Source: Perlabentimonas sp041656735
GTDB taxonomy: Bacteria; Bacteroidota; Bacteroidia; Bacteroidales; Tenuifilaceae
DNA length: 64,000 nt
NCBI GenBank assembly: GCA_041656735.1
Contig: JBBACY010000015.1
Location: forward strand, 5,789 to 69,788
Reading direction: 5' to 3'
Shown: positions 1-8,914 of the stretch, piece after piece
Layout of the letters: every line of letters begins with the position of its first letter
Position numbering within the stretch: position 1 is the first letter of the stretch
Translations under genes and position numbers: made by a program
The notes under the pieces: model-generated
The model's database searches: none
Seen by the model: only the letters and a program-made list of their open reading frames with translations
Told to the model about the DNA's origin: nothing

Positions 1-2
1 TT

Positions 3-1295
3 CTATATATCAATATCCCAGAAGCCTACGGCGCGTTCGAGTTCAACCAGAGCTACGTAACAGTTATAAAGAGTTTCGTAGTATGATGTTTGTATCTCGT
101 TGTAGGTTCTTTGGGCATTTAATACTTCGAGTAGCGAGTTTTCGCCTCGAGAATAGCTATAGGTTTTCCCATCCAGAACCATTTTGGCCTCTTCGAGAAG
201 TCCTTTGTTGTAATTATCGAGCTGGCGAAGGAGTGATAGGTACTGATTATAGGCTTGCTTTACTTCGCTCTGAATTTGTATTTCAACCTGTTTAAATAGC
301 AACTCACTTTGTTCGAGCTCGAATTGAGCTATTTTAACCTCCGATTTGTTGAGGTTTGAGAACTTTAGAGGAATGGCAATTCCTGCAAAAACCTCAGTCC
401 CTTCGGGCGAAAACCCACCCGATTTTACGTAAGAGTTGCTTGCCCCAATTTTTAGGTCGATGTCCATTACCCGTTCACGTTTGGTTAGCGTTAGGGCTTT
501 TTGGCTATAGTTTATGTTTTCTTTAGCGGTTAACAAATCGGCACGATTATTCAATGCGTTTGTTAACAGGTCGGGAAGAGCAAATAAACGTTCAGGATTA
601 TCTAACTCCCCACTAGGCCAGAACAGAGAATCGGAACTTGTTTTCATAGAGAGTAAAAACAACGCATTTTCTCTTTCGGCATAACTTTGTATTAGCTCAT
701 TTTGAATAACCCTTGCCTCAATTTTACTTTGAGCGGCATCTATTGCCATAATACTCCCAAGGCTTAACCGAATACTATCAGCTGTTGAAAGCTCTTTCAT
801 CATTTGGTACGAACTCTGATTTACTTTGTATAGGTAGTTGTGTGCGATAGCAGTAAGGTAATCTATGGTAGCATCGGCTTGTAGGTTGCGCAAATAGTTG
901 GCAAGCAAAGCGGTTGTTAATGCGCTTTCGCTTTTTGCTAAATTAATGCGGGCTTTGCGCTTCCCACCAAGCTCGAATGTTTTCGAGAGTTCGGTTGATA
1001 ATGAGTAGTCATTTATTGAACGCCCCTCTTTATTACCTGCCCAATCTAAAGCAATGGTAGGATCTTGAAAAATTCGGGCCGCTTCAACTCTGGCATTCGA
1101 AATGTTTACGTTAAATCTTTCAACAGCATACTCGAGATTGTTGTTGATAACGCGATTCATATAGTCTTTATAACTCAGTTCGATATGCAATGTTGTTGAA
1201 TCAGCCTGAGCAATAGAACGAAACGGCACTATAAACAGTAAGGTGCAAGCTATGCACAGTACTAAAGCGTATTTTTTATTTATTGTATTATGCAT
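3..1295 (-). CDS. TolC-family outer membrane efflux protein (CzcC/CusC-like)
   Basis: Outer-membrane channel of a tripartite heavy-metal efflux pump. The 430-residue protein has a signal peptide (about residues 1-30, ending near SIAQA) and then the long alpha-helical, heptad-rich repeats typical of OEP/TolC proteins, with two related halves (about 45-235 and 240-425). The length fits the CzcC class. The stop codon lies at bases 3-5, so the gene is complete. Its start overlaps the end of the upstream RND pump gene by 8 bp, so the two are probably translationally coupled. Substrate is inferred from the pump next door, not from this protein. Confidence 0.9.
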   Translation of the reverse strand: MHNTINKKYALVLCIACTLLFIVPFRSIAQADSTTLHIELSYKDYMNRVINNNLEYAVERFNVNISNARVEAARIFQDPTIALDWAGNKEGRSINDYSLSTELSKTFELGGKRKARINLAKSESALTTALLANYLRNLQADATIDYLTAIAHNYLYKVNQSSYQMMKELSTADSIRLSLGSIMAIDAAQSKIEARVIQNELIQSYAERENALFLLSMKTSSDSLFWPSGELDNPERLFALPDLLTNALNNRADLLTAKENINYSQKALTLTKRERVMDIDLKIGASNSYVKSGGFSPEGTEVFAGIAIPLKFSNLNKSEVKIAQFELEQSELLFKQVEIQIQSEVKQAYNQYLSLLRQLDNYNKGLLEEAKMVLDGKTYSYSRGENSLLEVLNAQRTYNEIQTSYYETLYNCYVALVELERAVGFWDIDI

Positions 1296-4200
1296 CTTGT
1301 TGTTTCTCCTTTCCCCAGCGTTTTTCTATCATATAGTAGAGCGCGGGTAAAACGTAAAGTGAAATAATTGTGGCAATGAGCAAACCGTAAACAATTACAG
1401 TTGCCAAAGGTCGTTGCACGTCGGAGCCTATGGCTGTTGAAATAGAAGCAGGGAATAGGCCTACAATGGCCACGGTTGCCGTCATAACGGCTGGGCGCAG
1501 CCGTTGGCGAGCGCCTGCAATTACGGCCTCTTTTAGTGCCATTCCTTGTTCTCTTAATCGGTTAATACGTGAAAAAATGATTACCCCATTTTGTATAGAA
1601 ACACCAAACAGCGCAATAAAACCTACTGCCGACGAAACGTTGAGCGTCATTCCTCGAACGTTGAGGGCTAACATTCCGCCAAAAAGAGCTAACGGAATAA
1701 TTCCCATTAAGGTTGCGGCTTGTCTAATACACCCAAAAGCTCCAAAAAGTAGCATAAACATAATGGCTAATGCCAGTGGGATTATGAGTGCTAATCGTGA
1801 GTATGCACGGTTTTGGTTTTCAAACTGCCCGCCCCATTCGATACTGTATTTTTCATGGTCGTACTGAACCTCCCTCTCTATCCTTGTTTTGGCTTCTTTT
1901 AGGAATGATGAAAGATCTATCCCCCTAAGATTAACGCTTAAGGTAACGTATCGCTTGTTCATTTCACGGGCAATGGTGCTCGCCCCTGTTGTTAGTTTTA
2001 TATCGGCCACTTGTGATAACGGTATTTTTGCACCTGTAGATGAGGTAAGCATTAGGCTTCCAATTTTTTCGGGTGTATTCCGACTATCCTCCTCGTAACG
2101 GCAAGTAATATCATACACTTTATTCTCGATAAATATTTGCGAGATGGCTTTCCCTCCAATTGCCACTTCAATGAGCTCTGCAACATCAGAAACGTTAAGA
2201 CCATACATCGCTATTTTATCCCTGTCGGCGTTTATAACTAGCTGAGGAGATGGTGGTTCTTGGTCTATTATAAGGTCTTCGGCTCCTGGAATTTTGGCAA
2301 TAACCCGTAAAATATCTTCGGTAATTCGTCGAGCCTCCTTGGGGTCATTTCCAAATACCTTTACAGCTAAATCGCTATGCGAACCAGCCATCTGATCCAT
2401 AACCATATCGATAATGGGTTGTGAAAATCCAACAGTGTAACCGGGTAGTTTTTCGATATCCCTTTTCAACTCTTCTATTAGGTCACTTTTCCTTTTCCCT
2501 CTTTTCCATTCGTCGTAGGGTCGTAATCCAATAGCACATTCAACATGCGATTTTGAAAAGGGCTCGGTTCCGGCGTCGTCTCGTCCGGTTTGAGTCATTG
2601 CGTAAGTAACTTCGTCGTACTTAATAATATGCTTTCGCAATGTGTCGTTCATTTCTTTTGCCTTTTCAAGGGTAATGCCTGGTGGCAGCTGAACTTGCAA
2701 CCACAGTGAACCTTCGTCGAGATTGGGTAAGAAATCTTTTCCAACGCTGAACGATAAAACTACCGAAGAAATAACGATAACCGCCAGCGGAAGAAATATG
2801 GATTTAGGTTTATTTAGAATTCTTTCAGTATGCTCTGCAAATTTCTTCGTTATCTTCTCCATCCAACGGTTTTTGTAAACTTTTTGTGGTTTTCGGTAAA
2901 TGGTGTACGATAAGCTAGGAATAAGGAATAGAGCAACAAGAAGAGCCCCCAGTAGTGCAAACCCGATGGTAAACGCCATGGGCGTAAATAGTTTCTTTTC
3001 AATTCTTTCGAAAGCAAAAAGAGGAAGGTAGGCCGTTATGATAATGATTGTTGAGAAAAACACCGGCTTTGCCATCTCATAGGTTCGGTCGATAATTGAT
3101 TTTCGCTCCAGCTCTTCGGTGGGATTGTCTTCTCGTTTTTTGAGAATGTTCTCCATCATAATTATTGAGGCATCAACAATAATCCCAAAATCGATGGCGC
3201 CAAGCGAAAGCAGGTTGGCGGGAATGTTGGTAAAATGCATCAATATAAATGCAATGAGAAGCGAGAGTGGAATGGTGATGGCAACGATAAGTGCACCTCG
3301 CCAGCTGCCAAGGAATATTATTAGCACTAATAGCACTAACATCATACCAAATAATAGGGTGTGCGAAACTGTATAGAGCGTTGTGTCAACTAGGGTGGTA
3401 CGATCCATAAATGCGTGGATTTTAACCCCCTTTGGCAGATCCTTACTGTTTAACTCCTCAACCTTCTTGTGGATTCCTTCTAAAACTTCTGATGGGTTTT
3501 GCCCTCTTAGCATCTGAACTATCCCTTCGATGCTTTCGCTATAGTTGCGGTCTTTATCGGTGTAACCAATAACACCCTTGCGTTCGAGTGTACCATATTT
3601 TAGGGTCCCCAAATCACTTAGGAAGATGGGTAGCCCTTTTTCAGTTTTTACCACAATCTTGCCAAGGTCGTCCAGGTCACGAACCAATCCAACACCCCTT
3701 ATAACGTAGCTCAACTCGCCACGGTCGAGCATACTTCCGCCAGCATTCGCATTGTTTTTCTCTATTTTTTCGGTAATATCAGAGAGCGATAAATCGTATT
3801 GCTCTAATTTTGTGGGGTTTAATTCAATTTGAAATTGCGTTGTAATGCCACCAAAGTTGCTTACATCGGCTACACCCGTAACCTGTTTTAGGCTAGGGAT
3901 AATAACCCATTTGTTTAAATCGGTGAGCTCACGCAGGTCGTGGTTGTTGCTTTCAATTATGTACCGGTAAATTTCACCGGTGGGCGAAGTTAACGGGGCC
4001 AGTTCAGGAGCAGCGCCAAATGGCAGTTCAACATCATTGAGCCTTTCCTGAACACGTTGCCGAGCCCAATAATCGTCAACACCATCTTCAAAAACCAGTA
4101 GTATTGATGATATACCAAAAGTGTTTTCGCTCCGCATGGTTACCAAGCTGGGCATTCCGTTTAAAACTCGTTCAATGGGAATGGCAATTTGTTGTTCAAT

Positions 4201-4377
4201 CTCTTCGGCAGCCAAGCCAGGCACTTGGGTAACAACCTGTACTGTAACGTCGGCAATATCGGGGTATGCATCAATGGCTAGCTGTGTCCACGAGTAGTAC
4301 CCAAAACATCCGAGTAGAAGAAATAAGGACGCTACAATCCATCGATGATGTACGGATAGGCTAATAATTCTTTTCAT
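1288..4377 (-). CDS. Heavy-metal efflux RND pump, CzcA/CusA family
   Basis: Inner-membrane proton-driven exporter of the HME-RND family, 1029 residues, the usual family length. Twelve membrane helices in two sets of six, separated by two large periplasmic loops, can be followed. The TM4 signature at about residues 392-410 reads GAIDFGIIVDASIIMMENI and carries the Asp, Asp and Glu typical of divalent-cation (Zn/Co/Cd/Ni) pumps, rather than the copper/silver variant. It lies between the adaptor gene (6 bp upstream) and the outer-membrane channel gene (8 bp overlap), giving the order B-A-C. The exact metal cannot be read from sequence. Confidence 0.95.
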   Translation of the reverse strand: MKRIISLSVHHRWIVASLFLLLGCFGYYSWTQLAIDAYPDIADVTVQVVTQVPGLAAEEIEQQIAIPIERVLNGMPSLVTMRSENTFGISSILLVFEDGVDDYWARQRVQERLNDVELPFGAAPELAPLTSPTGEIYRYIIESNNHDLRELTDLNKWVIIPSLKQVTGVADVSNFGGITTQFQIELNPTKLEQYDLSLSDITEKIEKNNANAGGSMLDRGELSYVIRGVGLVRDLDDLGKIVVKTEKGLPIFLSDLGTLKYGTLERKGVIGYTDKDRNYSESIEGIVQMLRGQNPSEVLEGIHKKVEELNSKDLPKGVKIHAFMDRTTLVDTTLYTVSHTLLFGMMLVLLVLIIFLGSWRGALIVAITIPLSLLIAFILMHFTNIPANLLSLGAIDFGIIVDASIIMMENILKKREDNPTEELERKSIIDRTYEMAKPVFFSTIIIITAYLPLFAFERIEKKLFTPMAFTIGFALLGALLVALFLIPSLSYTIYRKPQKVYKNRWMEKITKKFAEHTERILNKPKSIFLPLAVIVISSVVLSFSVGKDFLPNLDEGSLWLQVQLPPGITLEKAKEMNDTLRKHIIKYDEVTYAMTQTGRDDAGTEPFSKSHVECAIGLRPYDEWKRGKRKSDLIEELKRDIEKLPGYTVGFSQPIIDMVMDQMAGSHSDLAVKVFGNDPKEARRITEDILRVIAKIPGAEDLIIDQEPPSPQLVINADRDKIAMYGLNVSDVAELIEVAIGGKAISQIFIENKVYDITCRYEEDSRNTPEKIGSLMLTSSTGAKIPLSQVADIKLTTGASTIAREMNKRYVTLSVNLRGIDLSSFLKEAKTRIEREVQYDHEKYSIEWGGQFENQNRAYSRLALIIPLALAIMFMLLFGAFGCIRQAATLMGIIPLALFGGMLALNVRGMTLNVSSAVGFIALFGVSIQNGVIIFSRINRLREQGMALKEAVIAGARQRLRPAVMTATVAIVGLFPASISTAIGSDVQRPLATVIVYGLLIATIISLYVLPALYYMIEKRWGKEKQQDA

Positions 4378-4383
4378 ACCCTA

Positions 4384-5490
4384 CTAGTTGTTTTCGAGTA
4401 AATAGAACCCGCCATTAACAATAATTTCGTCATCGATATTTAATCCCGATTTTACAACCGCGCTATCGCCGTTTTCGGTTATAATTTCAATTTTTTGTTT
4501 GCGGAATTTTGTTTTTGATAGTTGAATAAACACGTAGCTTGCATCGTCCATCTGAAAAATTGCTTTTAGAGGAATAAGCTTCATATTCTCGATGTTGTGA
4601 TAGAATTTTGTGGTCACATACATACCAGGTTTTATGGTTTTGTCGCTATTATCGCACTCAATTAGCACCTGTATCGAACGTGTTTCTTCATCAATTAGAG
4701 AGTTAACGTGAAATATTTTACCGTGGATAATTTTTTCGGGAAACGACATAAGTTTTATGTCCACTTTTGCTGTTTCATTAATATATCGAATATCTTTCTC
4801 TTTAACATGCGCCGACACCCATACCTTGCTGAGTTCGGCCACAGTTGCAATAGGTTCAGAGTCTTCTTTTAAGTACTGTCCTATTACAATGTTGTTTTCA
4901 ACTACTCGTCCTTTAATTGGTGAGCGAACGATAAGGGGGTGACTCAAATCCAGATTTGCTGTATCAACCTGGAATACCTTTAGGCTTGCCAGCGCATTTT
5001 CAAAACTTTTCTTTTTTATGGCAAAATCCACTTCAGTCTCTTCAAAATCTCGTTGCACGCCCACACCTTTTGCCAATAAATCGCACTGTCGCTTCAAACT
5101 TTTACGTGCTAAGTCCATCTCTTCTTTTGCCTGATAGTACGTTTTCCCTGTTTCGTAATATTCTGGCGAGCTAATTTCAAAAATGGGGGTTCCGGCGCTT
5201 ACCTCTTGGCCAAGCCGAACAAACGATTTGGTAATTCGTCCGGATAATGGTGCAGCAATGAGTGCGTAATTATTTGGAATTGCTTTTACTGTACCCGAAG
5301 TGGTTAGTTCAAAAGAGTAGGTGCTTAATTTTACTTTCTCCTTTTGAAGATTATTTAAAATAGGCGAGTTTTCCGATAAGGTAATAGTATCTCGGTTTGC
5401 AAAGGAACTAAGAGTTTTCTCAGTGTTATCATGCTGATTACAAGCTGCAAACCCCAAAAAGGCAATACAAACTATTAGTAGTTTATTCAT
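4384..5490 (-). CDS. RND periplasmic adaptor lipoprotein (CzcB/HlyD family)
   Basis: Membrane-fusion protein linking the RND pump to the outer-membrane channel. The 368-residue protein begins with a short signal peptide and a lipobox (LGFAAC, Cys17), so it should be lipid-anchored. A biotinyl-lipoyl-like half motif (about 75-105), an alpha-helical hairpin (about 110-160), the second lipoyl half and a beta-barrel domain follow in the usual order. It is 6 bp upstream of the pump gene and clearly co-transcribed. There is no C-terminal metal-binding extension. Confidence 0.92.
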   Translation of the reverse strand: MNKLLIVCIAFLGFAACNQHDNTEKTLSSFANRDTITLSENSPILNNLQKEKVKLSTYSFELTTSGTVKAIPNNYALIAAPLSGRITKSFVRLGQEVSAGTPIFEISSPEYYETGKTYYQAKEEMDLARKSLKRQCDLLAKGVGVQRDFEETEVDFAIKKKSFENALASLKVFQVDTANLDLSHPLIVRSPIKGRVVENNIVIGQYLKEDSEPIATVAELSKVWVSAHVKEKDIRYINETAKVDIKLMSFPEKIIHGKIFHVNSLIDEETRSIQVLIECDNSDKTIKPGMYVTTKFYHNIENMKLIPLKAIFQMDDASYVFIQLSKTKFRKQKIEIITENGDSAVVKSGLNIDDEIIVNGGFYLLENN

Positions 5491-5659
5491 GAATTTGGAT
5501 TTATATTTTTAAGATTTTTGGAGCATACGCTATTTAAATTGATAGCTAAGTTGAAGTAACCGCTTATGAGTATTCGCCTTCATCTGGGTAAATGAATGCG
5601 AAATTCAATATGCTAAACAGATTGAACTGGTAAAAGAGGTGCTTGCAAAAGACGAAGCG

Positions 5660-6022
5660 CTATATAGCGGAAGGGGGTGCCCTGAGGGGCAAAGACAAGA
5701 TAAAAGGGAGTGGAATTAAAGAGTTTTCTGTGGTTTGTAAAATTACCTTGCGATAAATACATTTTAATGTGGAAGAAAAAAAGGTGGCAAATAAGATAGT
5801 TGTTGTGAAAACAGATAACAACTGTATAATAATTAGTCCCTTTGAAGTGTGCTGATGATTTACTGGTGTGCCGTTTGCAGCTTTTTTAAACGGATGTGAA
5901 TGGAAAATAATTGATCCGTTCTCAATGTGATGCTCATGGTTAAAGAAAGTCACACTTCCATAGTATCCTATGAAGAGCAACAATAAAAAGCACCTTATTA
6001 CTTTACTTAACCAAGGCATCAA
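5660..6022 (-). CDS. Small His-rich membrane protein, first gene of the efflux operon
   Basis: A 120-residue protein with an N-terminal membrane segment (about 8-26), a His-rich stretch (NHEHHIENGSIIFHSHP and NHQHTS, about 28-62) and a second hydrophobic segment (about 66-88). Two membrane segments with an extracytoplasmic His cluster suggest metal binding or sensing, but I recognise no named family. It lies 169 bp upstream of the adaptor gene in the same orientation. A perfect TAnnTTTG box just upstream (6039-6046) suggests it opens the operon. The function is inference from composition and position. Confidence 0.7.
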   Translation of the reverse strand: MMPWLSKVIRCFLLLLFIGYYGSVTFFNHEHHIENGSIIFHSHPFKKAANGTPVNHQHTSKGLIIIQLLSVFTTTILFATFFSSTLKCIYRKVILQTTENSLIPLPFILSLPLRAPPSAI

Positions 6023-6339
6023 CTAAATTTAATTTTGGCAAAGATAGTTTTTATTGACTTTATAATTTGAATTGACGGATTAAAAATGGGCAGTAACCTG
6101 GCTATGTTGAAAGTTTCTAAGCCATTTGCGTTGTTTCGAATCGAAAAACATTCGTTTTTGTTTACTGGGTTACCTACTGTAATATTTTTTTATGGAGTAG
6201 ATATAATGCTTTATGAGATGGGGTAGGCGGGTAAAATAATGCTTTAGGAATAATTGCTTTAACGACAGGAAAACACCGGGAAATGACTTTGCTCTTCTGG
6301 TTAGTGGCTCGTAGTCAGCACACTATAAGGATTTTAAAA
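6023..6339. other. Intergenic region without a gene
   Basis: Apart from the -7 box at 6039-6046, nothing was found in these 317 bases. No open frame, hairpin terminator or repeat stands out. It separates the 3' end of the phosphatase gene from the efflux operon. Confidence 0.5.
6039..6046 (-). promoter_or_regulatory. -7 promoter box for the metal-efflux operon
   Basis: On the minus strand the sequence reads TATCTTTG, a perfect match to the Bacteroidota -7 element TAnnTTTG, 16 bp upstream of the ATG at 6022. No convincing TTTG -33 box lies 19-21 bp further upstream, so an activator may be needed. Confidence 0.45.
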
Positions 6340-8685
6340 TTAAACCATAATTCCTAAAATAGTTACATCGTCAGTTTGTTCGTATTTAACCCCATCGTGA
6401 TTAGTCCAACTGTCAAATGTTTTTTCTAAAGTCTTTCCCTGCTCTTTCATAGGTAAATTGGAGGTTTGAATAATTAGTTTTCTAAAGGCCTTGTGCATAT
6501 TAAACTTTTTACCATTTGGTCCTCCAAACTGATCGGCGAAACCATCGGAAAACATGTATAATCTATCCCCCTTATTAAGCATAATTTCATGATTAGTAAA
6601 CTCGTCCATAAATATGTGAACACCTACAGGGAAAGGATTTGGTTTAATTTCTTCGATTGTTGGTTTAGCGTTGGCATTTACCTTATCTGTTCTAACAATC
6701 CATAGCGGGCTATTGGCACCTGCCCAAAAGCACTGCTTGGTTTTGGTGTTTAGCGAAAGAACGCTCATATCCATGCCGTCGCGCTGCGAACTCCATTCTT
6801 CCTTTTGATTAAGAGCACCAATTACATAAGAACGAAGTTTGGTTAGTATCCTAGATGGTTTAGTAAAATCATCACTAAGTATAATCTCGTTCATAAATGA
6901 AATACCGAGCATACTCATAAATGCGCCGGGCACTCCATGCCCTGTACAATCAACAACAGAAAAAACTAACCATTCGTTTATGCGAGTAGCCCAGTAAAAA
7001 TCGCCGCTCACCACATCCTTTGGTCTAAACATAATAAAGTAGGAATGAACGCCCCATGATCTATTTACGAATGTGGCATCAAGATCGGGGAGCATTGCCG
7101 ACTGGATAAAATTAGCATAATGTATTGAGTCGTCAATCTTACTTTTCTGTTTTTCCAGCGTTTCTTTCTGGTTGATGGCGGTAAGGTAAAGTTTTTCTAT
7201 TTTCTTTTTGGATGTCTCTAACTTATTCTGTCTATCGGCTAACTCATCAAGCTGGGATAAAATCTCTTCCTTTTGCTGGAATATTTCTTCATTTCGTTCG
7301 GCCAAAGCCTGATTTGCCCTACGTTTTTGTTTAAAGTACATTAACAAAACTAAAATGAATACTGAAAGGATTAAAATAATACCAATTGACATAAATATTA
7401 GGATCCGTTGATTAACGTTTCTCTTTTTAAAGTACTCCTTCTCTTTCGTCATGCTTTCGAGCTTCAGCAGATTTTTCTCCACCTCGTACTTTGTTGTCAT
7501 TTGTGCTAGTGCAGTTGCTTTATCTTCCGAGAAAATTTCTTTTCGAATAGTTATTAGCTCGTTAGCATACTCCAGCGCTTTGCTTTTATTGCCTAACTCC
7601 TCATAAATCTCTTTAAGATACTCTGCCGATTCGCTAATGTAAGTTTTCGAAGATATGTTTTTTGCTATTTCGTGTGCATGTTGGGCGTTAGTGAGGGCTT
7701 TTATTAAGAATTGGTTTTTTTTGCTTTCGGTAATTGTTGAACTGGCAAGAAGAAGGTTAAGGGCTGCAATGTTCACATGCACGCTGGCGAGCCCTGTTTT
7801 GTTTCCGGTGCTCAAGTATACATCGAGTCCTTTCTGGAAATACTCTATTCCTTTCTCAAACTTTTCTTGTGAAGCATAAAGAATCGCGATGTTATTATAT
7901 GCCTGTGCTACCCCATTTAAATCATGTAAGGATTGTTTTAAGCTAAGCGCTTTTTCGTAATTCTTAAGGGCTTGCTCATAATTATTCTTATACCAGTGTA
8001 TAATTCCAATGTTGTTATAGCTATAAGAAAGGCCCCTTTTAATCGCTTCAACAGAATTTTCGTTAGGGTTAGCCAAAAGATCTTCAAATAGATCTCGCGA
8101 TAGAATGTGATACTCCATAGCCTTATCGTATGACTCCATCTCCTTAAGTACACTCCCTATATTGTTGTAGCAATCGGCAATGCCAATAGTATTATTACTG
8201 GAGTTGAAGTGCTCCAACGCTTTATAGTAATGTTCCAGGGCAGAATCGAAACTCCCCATATTAAAGTAAACATTTCCTACGTTCTGGTAACATCTTGATA
8301 CGCCAACGGCATTGTTAATTGAACTATAAATTTCCAGCGCTCTGAGGTAGGTTTCTATTGATTTTGAATACTCCGATACTTCTCGAAAATGCAAACCTGT
8401 GCTTCTTAATGAATCGGCATAGTTTAAAGCGAACCCAGGGCTTACCTGTTTCATTGATTCAACAATACTATCGGCTTTACCTAAAAACAGTATGGCAGAG
8501 TCTGGTTTTGTAGCAATCAACTGTTTTGCAACGCTAACCATAACTATTGCCCGAGCAGAGTCTGATTTTGCCTCGCGATATGTACTCCATAAGGAATCAA
8601 TTTTGGTGTGTTGACCAAAAGAGGCAGCACTAACGAAAAGCATTAAAAAGCTTAGCAGGAGGGATAGTTGATAGTTTACCTTCAT
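6340..8685 (-). CDS. TPR-containing SpoIIE/RsbU-type PP2C phosphatase
   Basis: A 781-residue signalling protein. A signal peptide (1-24, ending SFGQ) leads a periplasmic array of tetratricopeptide repeats (about 75-380, for example ARCYQNVGNVYFNMGSFDSALEHY-type units). Then come one membrane helix (about 428-450), a coiled coil (455-520) and a cytosolic PP2C-type Ser/Thr phosphatase domain of the SpoIIE class (about 540-781). Metal-binding motifs are visible: SGDFYWA, VDCTGHGVPGAFMS and FSDGFADQFGG. The layout is a transmembrane sensor that dephosphorylates a partner, classically an anti-sigma-factor antagonist. No such partner is encoded nearby. It is a monocistron with its own promoter. Confidence 0.9.
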   Translation of the reverse strand: MKVNYQLSLLLSFLMLFVSAASFGQHTKIDSLWSTYREAKSDSARAIVMVSVAKQLIATKPDSAILFLGKADSIVESMKQVSPGFALNYADSLRSTGLHFREVSEYSKSIETYLRALEIYSSINNAVGVSRCYQNVGNVYFNMGSFDSALEHYYKALEHFNSSNNTIGIADCYNNIGSVLKEMESYDKAMEYHILSRDLFEDLLANPNENSVEAIKRGLSYSYNNIGIIHWYKNNYEQALKNYEKALSLKQSLHDLNGVAQAYNNIAILYASQEKFEKGIEYFQKGLDVYLSTGNKTGLASVHVNIAALNLLLASSTITESKKNQFLIKALTNAQHAHEIAKNISSKTYISESAEYLKEIYEELGNKSKALEYANELITIRKEIFSEDKATALAQMTTKYEVEKNLLKLESMTKEKEYFKKRNVNQRILIFMSIGIILILSVFILVLLMYFKQKRRANQALAERNEEIFQQKEEILSQLDELADRQNKLETSKKKIEKLYLTAINQKETLEKQKSKIDDSIHYANFIQSAMLPDLDATFVNRSWGVHSYFIMFRPKDVVSGDFYWATRINEWLVFSVVDCTGHGVPGAFMSMLGISFMNEIILSDDFTKPSRILTKLRSYVIGALNQKEEWSSQRDGMDMSVLSLNTKTKQCFWAGANSPLWIVRTDKVNANAKPTIEEIKPNPFPVGVHIFMDEFTNHEIMLNKGDRLYMFSDGFADQFGGPNGKKFNMHKAFRKLIIQTSNLPMKEQGKTLEKTFDSWTNHDGVKYEQTDDVTILGIMV

Positions 8686-8730
8686 TTTAGATAGGTTTGG
8701 CTATTGTCTGAAAATTTACAATTCAGTATA

Positions 8731-8760
8731 CAAAGATAATTTTTTTGTTTGCTATTCAAA
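8731..8760 (-). promoter_or_regulatory. Bacteroidota-type promoter for the TPR/PP2C gene
   Basis: Minus strand: TTTG (8757-8760), 18 bp spacer, TATCTTTG (8731-8738). This matches the -33/-7 consensus closely, and the start codon is 46 bp downstream at 8685. Confidence 0.6.
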
Positions 8761-8845
8761 CTAAAGAGTTGAACTCCGACTATGTAATTTTACTTTAAAC
8801 TGTTTAAATGAAAAAATGTAATTCTGTTTTTGATTATAATAAAAT

Positions 8846-8890
8846 GCCCTGACTTTGGCTTACAGGAATTGTGTAAGCCTAAATCAGGGC
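8846..8890 (-). terminator. Intrinsic terminator of the FAD oxidoreductase gene
   Basis: A 19-bp imperfect stem (GCCCTGACTTTGGCTTACA pairing with TGTAAGCCTAAATCAGGGC) with a 7-nt loop lies 25 bp beyond the stop codon at 8915. On the minus strand it is followed by a short T run. Confidence 0.75.
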
Positions 8891-8914
8891 AAAAGTTTCA
8901 CTAAAAGAGGAGTT

